Assembly: GCF_021018895.1 (NCBI RefSeq)
Contig: NC_079377.1
Coordinates: 20,438,001-20,502,000, forward strand
DNA: 64,000 nucleotides
Source: Seriola aureovittata
Lineage: Eukaryota; Chordata; Actinopteri; Carangiformes; Carangidae
Reading direction: 5' to 3'
Shown here: positions 23,962-36,049 of the stretch, piece after piece
Numbering within the stretch: position 1 is the first letter of the stretch
How the letters are laid out: every line of letters starts with the position of its first letter
Notes under the pieces: generated by a model
Databases searched by the model: none
Told to the model about the DNA's origin: nothing
Seen by the model: the letters and a program-made list of their open reading frames with translations, nothing else
Position numbers and translations under genes: made by a program

Positions 23962-26101
23962 TGCTGCAGCAGCAGCTGCAGTGTAAGCTAATCTGTACGA
24001 GCTCCAGTGTGCAGAATCCCTGGCTTACAGAGATCTGATACCGATTCATCTGTCTCTCTTTTTCATCTCTTTCTCTCTCTCTCTCCGTCTCTGTGTAGTG
24101 TTCAAAGCTGCAAATATGTTACATCCACGTGCTCCCCTCAATGAAACGGGCTGATCAGGAGAATACAGGCTCTGATCTTTGATTGATTTCACCTATTAAA
24201 TCCACTTCAGTCATGAGGGATTTAGATGAAGCAGAGGAAGCAGCTTAGACATCTTTAAAGCTGCAGGGAACCAAAATCTGTGATTTCTTCGCTGTTGTCA
24301 TCTTATTACCTTTTTTAGATTTAAAGCCCCAGTTTGCAGTTGTGCAAAGCACTATTTCAACTCCCTGTGGCAGGATCTATATGGTCTGTGTTGCAGGTCC
24401 CAGATATGCAACCAAGCACACAGTTATTCTGATGGAAAGGTTGAATGAGCAGACAGGATGACGTGGGGCTGTAGCAGGATTTTATTTGTATTGTCATACT
24501 TGAGACAGCCAAATAGTTCCCTTTTCTTCTTCAACAATAACGAAGTAAGAAAGATATTGACAAAAATATGATCAAATCTTTTGTGTGTTTGAGTGAAAAC
24601 CATCAGCACTCTGACAGTTTGGCAGACAGGGTGCTGTACATCACTTGAAGATTGTGGTTTTAAGAAGCAATATTCCTTGACAGTGGAAAAACCATGTCAT
24701 GCCACCAGATGAATTTTCCATGTAATCTATGATGACTAGATGTCCCAGTTTGCCAGAGACGGTGTCTGGAACTGATGCTTCGTCACCGGCTCGGACAGCC
24801 CTCAGAAAGACAAAGATCAGTCACTGCGTCCTTTTTTATCTTCCTCATGTCCTTCCTCAAAACTTTTACAGTCACTCATAAACATCTCGGCCCGTGTAGC
24901 TGCAGGCTCATCAATCACATTTTAACTTCTGACTGAAAGGAGAAAGAATAAGTCATTAAACAGTATGTGGGCTGTGTTGTTCTTTAAAGCTGCATGTGTT
25001 TTTTTCTTCTATGCATGTTGTCAAGGCATGTAGGTGTGCAGGACATGTTTTTTTTCCAAATTACCAGCAGCCATGCATGACTCAGATTCCAGTCTCTCTC
25101 CTCTCTCGCTCTCTTTCTCTCGCCCTCTCTCTCTCTCTCCCACTGCACACAACAACACAATCTGGCAGCTGCAGGCGCCAACCTACCTACTGTATGGCTT
25201 TATCCAGGAGGAAATATATATAAAGGAAATATAAAGGAAAAAAAATGTCATGATTAGATGGAAATGAGCTTTTGGTCGTACTGCGAATAAACTGCTCCAT
25301 TGACAAGCTGGAAGTGAGATAAGAGCTGAGAGACGATGTCTTTGTGTTTTAGGGCTGGCGAGGGTCAAAGCAGCCGAGGAAATCATTGGATTTGTGCCAG
25401 TGACCTAACTTACACTCTGACTCAACAGATGTGGATCACTGTGATAAGCCTCACACTGTACGACTGCTTCCTTTGCACCCTTCCTTCCTGTTCCGCTTGA
25501 AGCTGACAGACAGCGCCGTCGCGGGGGTGGGGGGCCCTATGCGAACTTGACGTGCAAGCCCCTGCTCATTGACATGCACGCGTGTGAATCACAGCCACAT
25601 GCACACAACTATTCTAGTTCTACTACACGCTAATCTGAATGCAATACATTGCCAGTAGACTAAAACACGTCGTCATGCACAGTGTCAGCTTTGCTATTAT
25701 AGACTATCAAATCTATCCATCATTTTTCAGACAGTCACAGTCACAGTCACATGGATGAAGATTTACTATGGTATTATTCTAGGCGAGAGTTTTACAGCAT
25801 TATGTTTATATTGCCTAAGCTCATCACTTGTTGCTATATTCTTTCAAAAGAAAAAATTCAACTGTAAAAACAAGTCTACTGGCTTATGACCGATGACAGT
25901 CGTCTCATCTTTCACTAGTTTGAAATATTGAATTGAAATATTCCAGCTGTCATTTTTCCACAGAAACGTCAGATATACATTTCAACACAATGTAGGATTA
26001 CTTTTTCATACTTGTCATACAGTGCTTAGCCTGCTGTAGTGTGCACTGCACTGTAACTCAAACAAATGAGATGGACTCATCAGTCTGACTCACCATACAC
26101 A

Positions 26102-26320
26102 TTAATGGCTTAAGTAAAAGTCATTCCCCTCGGCGTCTTGGCCGCAAAACTCAGTGATGAAATCCTTGTAATACAACTCGGATGCAACATCTTCACATAG
26201 TCTGTCCTGCAATATAGAGATACAAAAATCATTTTTAATCAGTTTCAACTTTGAAAAGCGTTGCACATCCGATGCCACCGTCACTGGGATAGTCAATAAG
26301 ATCCTGATCGATCGATGGAG
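26102..26320 (-). pseudogene. Relic of hAT-family transposase, C-terminal dimerisation region
   Basis: On the minus strand, reading RILLTIPVTVASDVQRFSKLKLIKN and onward, this closely resembles the C-terminal dimerisation segment shared by hAT transposases and domesticated ZMYM-type proteins, whose hallmark is a TVAS-x-ERSFSKLKLIK-like motif followed by a DRL-containing helix. Here the motif is VASDVQRFSKLKLIKN, then LQDRLCEDVASELYYKDFITEF, ending at a stop near 26102. Only about 70 residues remain, no catalytic DDE region is visible upstream, and the arm before RILL is not recognisable. I take it to be a 5'-truncated, inactive copy left by an autonomous hAT element, inside the NCX intron and opposite in orientation to the gene. 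Confidence 0.65.
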
Positions 26321-26679
26321 TTGATCCTTTTGGAATTATCCTCAACTTGTGCAAGAGGTCCTGTGCGTTTCTGTCCTGAGATTTGGATGTCTTGTGCTCC
26401 GTCTTTGCAGGTCAGGGGCAAGGCTTCAGAGGTGAGAGTCCCTGTATTTGGCACATCTCATGCTGACAGACAACATTTTAATGACTTTGACAAAAACTTG
26501 AATTGTATATAAGGCTTGTAATTAGCCATTAGCCACTTGGAACCTTTTAGCCCATTCTACACCGAGGTTAATGACATATAAGAAAGTCATCTGGCCTGGC
26601 AATGAGTTCTCTTCAACCCCATTGTGAGGTTCTCAGCCATAAGTTTAATATAAAACACCTGTAGAAATTAGATCTTAGT
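26321..26679 (+). other. Intronic sequence, no gene seen
   Basis: This lies on the 5' side of the hAT relic (minus-strand sense). I could not recognise the remaining transposase in any frame, so either the relic is truncated here or the sequence has decayed. Confidence 0.4.
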
Positions 26680-26960
26680 TCAACATTTTGGAAAATGCAC
26701 ATATTTGCCTTCGTGCTGTGAGTCAAATGAAGAGATTGATGTTTGTACAGTATCTACGAAGCTACATCAAGCAGTCAGTTAACTTAGCTTAGCATAAAGA
26801 CTGGAAACAGGCAGAAACAGCTTGTCTGGCCCTGTCCAAAGGAAAGAAAATCAGCCTTCTGGAACGTGTATCTGAGGGACTACTTTTGTCCAGGAGCAGT
26901 AACACGACACTCTAATGCTCGTCTTTAACAAATGTGTTATTGATCTTTTTTTTTTTTTTA
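26680..26960 (+). repeat. Teleost interspersed repeat (GCTTAGCATAAAGACTGGAAAC type)
   Basis: The order of words CATTTTGGAAAATGC, GAAGCTACATCAAGCAG, CTTAGCATAAAGACTGGAAA, and GGCCCTGTCCAAAGG matches a short repeat found in many fish genomes. The element ends near a T-run at 26947-26959. A second copy lies in reverse orientation at about 48880-49097. I cannot name the family with certainty. Confidence 0.7.
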
Positions 26961-27558
26961 TCTAACTCTCAACAAGAAAATGTATTTGGCAAATAAATAA
27001 AAGGGAATAAAATAAAAGCCACACACACAAACACACTGTTGCACTTAGGGACCTTTTGGCCACAACCTCATGTGCCACATCTGTGTGTTATGATGTGGCA
27101 CTGACAGTAGTTCCCTGTCATCTCTCTTGCCCTAGAGCTGGTCTTCAAACTGCAAAGTGTACAAGAAGAGAGGCAGAGAGAGATAGTGGCTGTAGCTGTT
27201 TAGCGTTCTTTCACCATCTTCAAGCTTAAGTTCAGTGGAAGTAAACATCTCCACAGACTTACCGCACATCTTGTAGAGAGTGTAAATATGGGAACCAGTT
27301 AAATCAAATTAACAATACACTTCCCGGTTTACACACTGACCTGACATGCAGGATGTGTGTGTATGTGTGAGAGACTTAGAATGCAGATGTGTGTTTTATG
27401 TACTGGAAGATAATTATTCAGTATATATACAATGCATGTATGCATGTTCTAATATTATGCAACAGATAAATTATCCATAATTCCTCCTGTCAGTTCGGGT
27501 CCTGAGGGATCCGACCCCGCTGAGTTCTCCCGCGATCCCGGGAATAGGAGTGTAATTC

Positions 27559-27581
27559 GGGAATTCCCAGCTGGAATTCCC
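27559..27581. promoter_or_regulatory. Palindromic pair of kappaB-like sites (candidate)
   Basis: GGGAATTCCC at 27559-27568 fits the NF-kappaB consensus GGGRNNYYCC. After GC AG CT-type spacing, TGGAATTCCC follows at 27572-27581. Together GGGAATTCC and GGAATTCCC form 9-bp inverted arms around CAGCT. The site lies in a locally CpG-rich patch. Matches of this length occur by chance, so regulatory function is a guess. Confidence 0.25.
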
Positions 27582-28817
27582 TCGCAGCTTTTCCCAACCT
27601 GGAATGTGACAGTAAAGCGTCCGCGGAGGGATTTGGTGCGTACATGTGCGTGAGCTCTACCTCCATGTCCTCATATATCACTGAGCTGTCAGAAGCTACC
27701 GTTGTGTGGCTGCCACAGGAACTGAACCCGGGTTTAAGGCCGACTGTTTATCATTTGACCTCTGTGTTACGCGTGTGGTCTTACATCTGGGTGTCCAACC
27801 CCTGCAGTGAGGCTGCCTGTTAAAGTGGGAGTCTGATTCTGAATGTGGAGGCAGTGTAGTAGCATGAACATGATATTCAGTGTGTGGAGTCTTCATTTCT
27901 TTAAACAAACAAAAAAATGATCTGCCACTGGGGAGAGACGGTAATCGCTTGTTTCCAAAACAGATTACCTAGTTTCATATAATTTTTTTAGTAAGCGTAA
28001 TGGTAAAACCAAACAAACCAAGCTTAATATGAGACTCTCTAGAGAATACAAATTACTGACTTATCTCCTGAGATTTTGCATTTCCCTCCAATTCAAAGGG
28101 CAATTTGTGCATCAGAAAACCTGCAGACATGGATCTGTGTTACAGACTATGGACCATAAATAGTCATTATAAGATTATAAATATAGTTTTCTTTAGAGAC
28201 TATAGATGGAGACCATCCGGGAGTTTATGGAGATGAAAATCCAAAGAGTTTTGAGCAGATGCTTTTTCCCTTAAAGGTAGAGGCTATCTGTTCAGAAGGA
28301 AATGAGAAGTGACTATTCTAATGATAATTAATGATAATTCACTAACCAGTAAAATGTTTCCTGACGAATGAACCGCTACTGATTTTTCTCCCTCAAGAGA
28401 CTAAAATGTATTGAACTAGAAAATGTTGCTCCATCTTACTGATTTCAGAGTGTGTATCCACGCATCTGTTGTTGTCCTCCCCCTGCGCTTCCTGTATGGA
28501 GAGGAAAGTGGGGGTGTCCGTAAGTTTATTAAGGCTAATTGCAGGTCTGTAATGAGATGAACGGTGACTGATGCTGACCGCACTCTTGAAGGTTAGCTGG
28601 GGGCAGTTCACCTGATTAAGAGGAATGAGGTTTTTGTTCCTTTGTCAGGTTAAAGTGAGATTACAGATAATCGATGGATAAGAAATAGACTGGTTGATGG
28701 ATAGGTGATGAGAGAAATGGAGGAGAAGCTGCTGACATTCAATGTTTACACAGTTCAAAATCATTTTAAGTCGCCTTTTTCATACAAAGACTCTCTGAGA
28801 ATTTTCTTTTCTCCCTG

Positions 28818-29291
28818 TCAAGGTGGAAAACCTTCAGCATGGCAGTAACTCTCCATGGAAATGCAGGCTAATGAAATTCTTTTAGCGTTACCGGTTGTCA
28901 AGACAGAAAAACCTGCCACAGCTATTATATAATCAAGGGAAACTCTGGGATAATTGGACATTAGAAAAATCAATAAACAAAATGTAGTAACTACAGCGAT
29001 GCATGGTTTACATGTCAGCTTTGCAGAGTATTTAATAACAGGGCAACATGAGGAATTTGATATGTCATCCTGATACATAATATTTATACTAATATCAGCC
29101 CTGTTACTGACGAGAGAGGCAGCCGGTAGAACAAGGCGAATAAAACTGGAAAAAGAGTGCAGTGAAGAGAGAGAGGCAAATAAATCCACTCCCCCATCTA
29201 TCAGCAATGGCAGGTTGTCTATATGTTGGAGGACTGAGCTATCCCACAATGCCCTGGTGGCCCCGCTGGATGTCTCCGTGGTGACAAGCAT
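28818..29291 (-). other. Long open frame of unknown nature
   Basis: 157 codons without a stop on the minus strand and not built from a simple repeat. The translation is hydrophobic and serine-rich, with no motif I recognise and no splice-site logic I could identify. It may be chance, or unique conserved non-coding sequence. Confidence 0.15.
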
Positions 29292-29347
29292 CTCCCTCGT
29301 GAGCCATGATTGGAAGAACGGACTGTCAGAGAGGACTGGCCCCTCAG

Positions 29348-29349
<2 letters not shown>

Positions 29350-29434
<85 letters not shown>
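29350..29434. repeat. (GT)n microsatellite
   Basis: Pure GT run of about 85 bp. A complementary CA run follows at 29510-29547, so the two could pair in single strands. Confidence 0.97.
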
Positions 29435-29436
<2 letters not shown>

Positions 29437-29509
29437 AAGATCTATGTCTTCGCATCACATATTGACAGTGAGAAACGCTGTCATGGCTGCTTCATACTTC
29501 ATGTGCTCT

Positions 29510-29547
<38 letters not shown>
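29510..29547. repeat. (AC)n microsatellite
   Basis: AC run of about 38 bp with one AAAC interruption. Confidence 0.93.
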
Positions 29548-29739
29548 GACACGCATGTTTTTTGTAACTTGTGAGGACAATTGCTTTTGAATTGACTTGA
29601 CATTCAATTCCTCGAAGCCTCAAACACACTGGTCCATACCCGACCCTCCCTGACCGCAACCTTCAGCTGAACCTAAAACCAAGTCTTACCCCAGGAACTA
29701 TTAGACATGAATTTTCAGCCTCTAGTGAGCAGCAGGACA

Positions 29740-30010
29740 CATTTTTAAAAATGCTATCAGCAATCATTTGTCTTTAAGCTCCGTTTTTTTGCCTCCTGAG
29801 GAAAATATATCTCTGTTTGCTAAATGCCTCGCTAAGTTCACTAGCTAGATGCTAACATTGTCTGTCTGCACTTTGCAGCTGGACAGGTGATTTACAGAGA
29901 GTTTATTAGAGCTTTATCACTAAACTAACTAAAAAAACTGCTCTCAGGTGTTGCTGGAGACAAAGCTGATGAGAGTATTGAACCAAAACAGGAAAACTGA
30001 AGAAGGGGAG
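29740..30010 (+). repeat. Probable teleost interspersed repeat, diverged
   Basis: Words such as TTTAAGCTCCGTTTT, TCACTAGCTAGATGCTAAC, GTCTGTCTGCACTTTGCAGC and GCTGGAGACAAAGCTGATGA occur in the order I remember from a dispersed fish repeat. The copy is diverged and its edges are approximate. Confidence 0.45.
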
Positions 30011-30710
30011 GTGCAGGTTCTGTTGATCTGTGTCCTCGAGGGAGCCCTTTCAAAAGTCATAAAATCCATTGTTAATATAGCATCCTTGTTCAGTTCTTTG
30101 CTATCCGATAAATGAAATGAGCACATTTGATTGCATTTACTTTCAGATCCGTGCTCACAGAAACACAGTGACAATGTCGGAGCACAGTCTTCCTTCATGT
30201 GCGTTTCTCTCTGAGGTTGTTTGATTCTTCTGTTGTATCTGTGAAATATTTCCTGTCGGATTGCAGCTTTAAGGTCACAGGGCTGAGCAGCAGGATCGCA
30301 CAGTAACATAGACAGGCCAGCAGTGGATGTAGGCTATCAGCTGATCCTGTTTCTAATGTAGCACACTGACTCCCATGATGCTGCAGAGGACGAGCGAGCG
30401 GGAGAGAGAGAGAGAGAAAGAAAGGCCTCAGGCTCTCCTCGCTTTTCATTATCTCTCTCATATGTCCTCCTCTATCACACTTTCACCCTCATTTTAAGTT
30501 TCTCGCAGGCGTACTTTAAGTCTTTCATCACTCTCAGCTCTTTCTGTGTGATCTCTTTGAACTTTCTGTTTCTCTCTTATCCTTCCCTTCACCCTGTGCT
30601 GTGATCCTCAATGAAGAGCACTGCATAAGTCCACGCCTAATTTATGACTATGACTGTTTAGAGCCTACATTTATATTGAAGCACACAATGTTGGCCCTCC
30701 ATGCTAACTC
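30011..30710 (+). other. Intronic sequence, no gene seen
   Basis: Includes a short GA run at about 30395-30425. Two minus-strand open frames here (29944-30309 and 30195-30461) overlap each other and part of the preceding repeat, and look spurious. Confidence 0.5.
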
Positions 30711-30950
30711 TTAAAGGTACCCTGTGGAGTGTTTTTCACATCCCGTCGTTAGCTTCATGTTTTATCGCTGATCGACAGGCGGGGACAGTAATGCACCAAC
30801 AAACACGTAAATAATGCACAATTTAAAATATTCAAATAAATTGGTTTTGCAGATGATTTTTGTTGAAAGAAATGCTCTAAACGTGTGTGTGTTAGAGTTC
30901 AAGAATAAACACATGAATGTTTACGAGAAAACTCCACAGGTCGACTTAAA
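30711..30950. mobile_element. Short non-autonomous DNA element with terminal inverted repeats
   Basis: The left end has TTAAAGGTAC then CCTGTGGAGT (30721-30730). The right end has ACTCCACAGG (30931-30940) then TCGACTTAAA. The inner 10 bp are exact reverse complements and the outer TTAAAG/CTTAAA words also mirror each other. The element is about 240 bp with no ORF, and a similar end sequence is familiar to me from fish genomes. It resembles a MITE; the superfamily is not determined. Confidence 0.6.
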
Positions 30951-32190
30951 GCATATCCTCTATCTAACTACCTTTATCTAGTAAAGAACATAAAACAAAA
31001 CTGTTTATTTAGGAATAAAATGCTGAAAGTGGTTTTGAATATTCTCCCAACAACATGGGGTTTACTTTTGGAACTGAACCACATAGTCATAGTGTTGTGA
31101 CTCTAGGGATGATGCTAGCAGCCTACTGTCGTGTTTCAGGAGCCACCTGCTTCAAAGGTCACAACCTCCGAAGGCGTGTCTGAAGCTATACCTCGAATGA
31201 AGCGACTGCAGAAGAATCACCACGGCCTAAATCCCAAATGAAACAAGTGACTCGCACGCAACAGATTTTGTGATACTGAGCCAATTCTGAGAAAAATAGG
31301 CCATATGACCTTTGACCTACTCAGTTTTGCAGACTTAAGAATAGACACAGCTGTAGTTGACTGTGTCAGACCTGCTCTCATTCAGTACAGTGTATGCTTA
31401 CAGGCTAACATAGTGTGATATTACCATGTGCTCGTGGTAGAAATTAAACAAGTCCTGGAAATGCAAGTGAGCATTTATATTCAAGACCACGCTTTTTACA
31501 TTTCAGCCCCTGACATTTTATTTTAATCAAATATTAATGCGTCAGCTGGACAACTGCCCCCCCACACACCCACCCCTGGATCAGTGTAGGTGGTCTGTGG
31601 GAGTCTCTTACATGTAGCTGAGAAGAAAATCTTCTTTTTTTTTTTCTTTAAATTTGATTCAAACACAAGCCTGGAGCAGTCCAAATTGTTGGCACCACTC
31701 TGCGAGCAAGTGGGAGTAAATAACAATACAAACCACCGCATCAACAAAAGATAAAACAACCAACATGGTATTTAAAAAAAAAAGTGAATGAAGGGGAGGA
31801 AGAGCAAGTGGTTGAGAACAGAGACTCCTCTGGAGGGCCTGCTGACAGTATCCAGCAATGGAAAATGGAAATGGAAAATAAATAGTTACTAATCTTAGCG
31901 CTAAAATAGTCTTTAATGGGCAATATGCAAAGCAAATGTATTATGGTTTGTCCTGGGTGTTTATATTCCTCAAGCATGGTGGCGAAAAGATATTTTCCCT
32001 GCACACGTTGATGCTTTTACTGTCCATGTTTTCAATATTTGACCAGGTGGCCAATCAGCTTCAACCATAACATTTTAGCTCAGTCTCTGTGTCTCTTACT
32101 CTCTGTTTATAATTGCGTAGATATACTCACAAGCTGGACAGGATGTGACAGCCAGACAGCAGGTAATGTAGGGCTGTAAATGGTTTAGAC
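30951..32190 (+). other. Intronic sequence, no gene seen
   Basis: AT-rich, with a poly-T run at about 31634-31645 and a short A-run at about 31774. Nothing coding is recognised. Confidence 0.5.
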
Positions 32191-32191
32191 A

Positions 32192-32260
<69 letters not shown>
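32191..32260. repeat. (AC)n microsatellite
   Basis: Pure AC run of about 70 bp. Confidence 0.97.
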
Positions 32261-32262
<2 letters not shown>

Positions 32263-32649
32263 ACAAACACTCTATCGCACAGACTGGCCCACAGTTGCCC
32301 TTCTGTCTGTTGTATGTCACACAGAGAACAAACAGGGACAGGCAGACACTAGCCATGCCCTGCTGTTTAGACACGGATCTGTGTGTGTGTTACATCCCCC
32401 GCTGTTTGGCAAGTCAGATCAACAGTATTTGAAGGTGTCTATCTGCTCCGGTGGTGGAGGTGTGTGAAGTCCCTCTCTGTATCTGACACATTGACAGTGA
32501 ACACATTAAAGGCCCGTGTCTGCGTTGTGGTTCTCTTTGTGTCACTTTGAAGTCTTTAAAAAAAAAAAAAAAAAAAAATCTCCATTACACACTCTCTTCC
32601 TACCTCCTCTGCTTCCAGTGTACAGTAAAACTGAACTTTTCTTGACCGG

Positions 32650-32687
<38 letters not shown>

Positions 32688-33483
32688 TGCCAGCCTCCTC
32701 TGCTTGTCTGTTTTCCAGAGAACTGTTGTGCTTAAAATTCAGTCAAATATTGATGGGCAAACACTCTGATCAGTCTCTGTTGTCATTAGTGTATCTACAC
32801 ACACACACACACACACATGTAAGATGTGTTCTCTGATAGTGTTTTTGGCCTTGTCAGCAGGATCCAAACCTGCGCATGCAACCTGTACCCCCATGTGAAG
32901 CAGATTCTACCCTGATTATCATTTGTCTTCTTTATTTTCCTATGAAATCAGGACATCTGGCCATATATGAATACATGTTTTGTGCATGTTAATCTAACCA
33001 CCGGCAGCTTGAGTCATTGTCTGCTCGGGAGGGGGATTTAAAAACCGCAGGAATTCCACTTCACTGATCAGATATGCGACTGATTTACCGCAGGACTGCA
33101 TTTTGAACCGAGTCCAGATCGGAAAGAAAAAAGATGAGATTCCATTTACATTCATCAGATGTTTGTCACTTTGAAAAGGAAAAAAGAATGTGGAAATTAA
33201 AGCTTCAGGGTTGCAGTGTTGCATATCTGATCTGCGTACCTACTGCAGAGTAGGGGTGTCATCTATTGAGCATGCAATTAATAAATCCCACACTTAATAT
33301 ATACAACAGTGATATAATCTGCACACTGCGTCTGTGTGTGTGGTGAGGCTGTGAAGCTCTGCAGCATTAATAATTGAAATGAGTTTTATCCTTAGAGGCT
33401 ATGTACTTTCTTACAGTTATACTTTGTGTACTAAAAAGCATATGTACACAAACATAATGTGCTGTACACTTGTCCCCATTGTG
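32261..33483 (+). other. Intronic sequence with A-run and CA microsatellites
   Basis: Holds an A-run at about 32559-32578 and CA runs at about 32651-32682 and 32798-32816. No gene recognised. Confidence 0.55.
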
Positions 33484-33766
33484 CTATTTATTTATTTATT
33501 TTTTTAACCTTTATTTATTCAGGGTAGTTTCACTGAGAGGCGACTTCTCTTTTACAGATCACATTCACACAACCACAGTCTGATGTGATCTGCCACCGAG
33601 CAGCTCCACTGGAGCCCAAGGGCGCCGCAGTGGTGTTGATGAGGGGTTGGATGATCGCTGCTCTTTCACTTTTTCCCACCCGGATTTAATCCCGCCGGTC
33701 CCGGGGGATCGAACCCGCGACCTTCCGGTCACAAGCTCCGCTAGCCTTTCAGCCACCACTGCCCCA
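33484..33766 (-). mobile_element. tRNA-derived SINE, minus-strand orientation
   Basis: Read on the minus strand, the head (from about 33766) shows an RNA polymerase III A box, TGGCTGAAAGGCTAG (complement of 33741-33755), and a perfect B box, GGTTCGATCCC (complement of 33705-33715), at tRNA-like spacing. A tRNA-unrelated body of about 190 bp follows. The element ends in AATAAATAAAGGTT and a (TAAA)n-like tail at 33484-33515. This is the classic layout of a fish tRNA-SINE. I did not find a convincing target-site duplication, so the edges are approximate. Confidence 0.8.
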
Positions 33767-33854
33767 TGGCTACTCTTGACATTTTGATGCAGTGACACAG
33801 TTGCATGCACATGCCAGCACACAAACATGCTATACACAAACTTGTTTTTTTTAA

Positions 33855-34195
33855 ATAAATAAAGCAGTGAGGAGGAAGAGGAGGAGGAGGAGAACAAGGA
33901 TGCAGGAAAGAGAGAGAGAGAGAGAGAGAGAGAAAGAGGTGCGGTGAGCGAATGAAAAAGAAGTGGAAAGAAAGACCCGAGCAGAAAAATCCCGTTTCCA
34001 TTGCTTCACACAGAGAGAGGGAGAGAGGAAGCCATAAGGAGGATGGCAAAGTGACAAACGTCTGGCCATAAACTGAAGCCAAGAAGAGACGGATCTAAAG
34101 AGAGGGAGGGGTGAAGGAAGAGTGAGAGAGAGAGAGAGAGAGAGAGGGAGGGGGAGAGAGGAGGAGGAGGAGGGAGGAAAAGAGAGAGAGAAAGC
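33855..34195 (+). repeat. Long purine-rich (GA)n-containing tract
   Basis: About 340 bp strongly biased to A and G on the + strand, with pure GA runs at about 33912-33933 and 34121-34146 and GGAGGA-type words between them. Frames through it (Ser-Leu on the minus strand) are not genes. Confidence 0.85.
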
Positions 34196-34312
34196 AGAAT
34201 ATGTAATTAAAGCTGTGATTACCAGGGTCTGAAATCATTTCTCCCAGTCTGCTGTGTTGGACTTGGCTTTTGGCGAATCTCTGGAAACTCCAAATGACAT
34301 CAGTCGTTTCAC

Positions 34313-34315
<3 letters not shown>

Positions 34316-34394
<79 letters not shown>
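34316..34394. repeat. (TG)n microsatellite
   Basis: Pure TG run of about 79 bp. Confidence 0.97.
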
Positions 34395-35312
<918 letters not shown>

Positions 35313-35604
35313 TTCTGCAGCGTTAACATGCTAGTAGTTTCCAGACCAGACCAGCTCTATTTTAAGGCTGGTGCTGACATGAAAAGAAAAAAAAAAGAAA
35401 GAAAGAAGACGAAGAAAATGAAAGAGTGGAATATAACGATATTAAATGACAGGAGAGAAGGCGACAAATATGAGGTAACTTTGAATCAGGGTGGAGGAGG
35501 ACATGTGGGCAGTAAAGGAGTAGATGTGTGCTGTTAATCTTATGGCCCTGCTAGAGTGCCTATGAGCAAAGTCCAGGTTTATACTGTATTAGACTCCCAT
35601 CTCT

Positions 35605-35641
<37 letters not shown>

Positions 35642-35792
35642 TGTTGCTCTCTCTCTCTCTCGCTCTCTTTCCAACCCCCCCTTCCTCCTCTCTCTGGGGA
35701 CTCTATCACAGGAATGTTTCCATTCCCAAGCTTTCAAAAAAAGACGAAGTTGCAGGGGTCAGTGTGTATGTGTGTGCATGTTTATGTGTACA

Positions 35793-35832
<40 letters not shown>

Positions 35833-36010
35833 CATATCTCACTGTGTATGAGTGTGTTGAGGAGTGAAAAAAGTTTTAGTTTTTTACTTGTGTGTGTGTG
35901 TGTGTGTGTGTGTGAGTGAGTGTGTGCGCTGTTATTGATCAGGTCTCCCCTCCATCATTGGTTATCGGAGACGGCAGCAGGCCCAGCACATTGCTCCACA
36001 TTACTCACTG

Positions 36011-36049
<39 letters not shown>

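Larger units (their letters stand above)
21566..26101 (+). other. Intronic sequence with C-rich tract and CA microsatellites
   Basis: No gene recognised. Contains a (CCCCCA)n tract at 21911-21932, CA microsatellites at 23777-23811 and 23914-23958, and a short CT-rich run at about 25095-25142. The section 25500-25590 is locally GC- and CpG-rich. Confidence 0.5.
26961..29349 (+). other. Intronic sequence with a CpG-rich palindrome region and a long unrecognised open frame
   Basis: A GC-rich patch at about 27480-27680 holds a kappaB-like palindrome (27559-27581). A 157-codon open frame runs on the minus strand at 28818-29291. Neither is supported as a gene. The rest is AT-rich. Confidence 0.5.
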
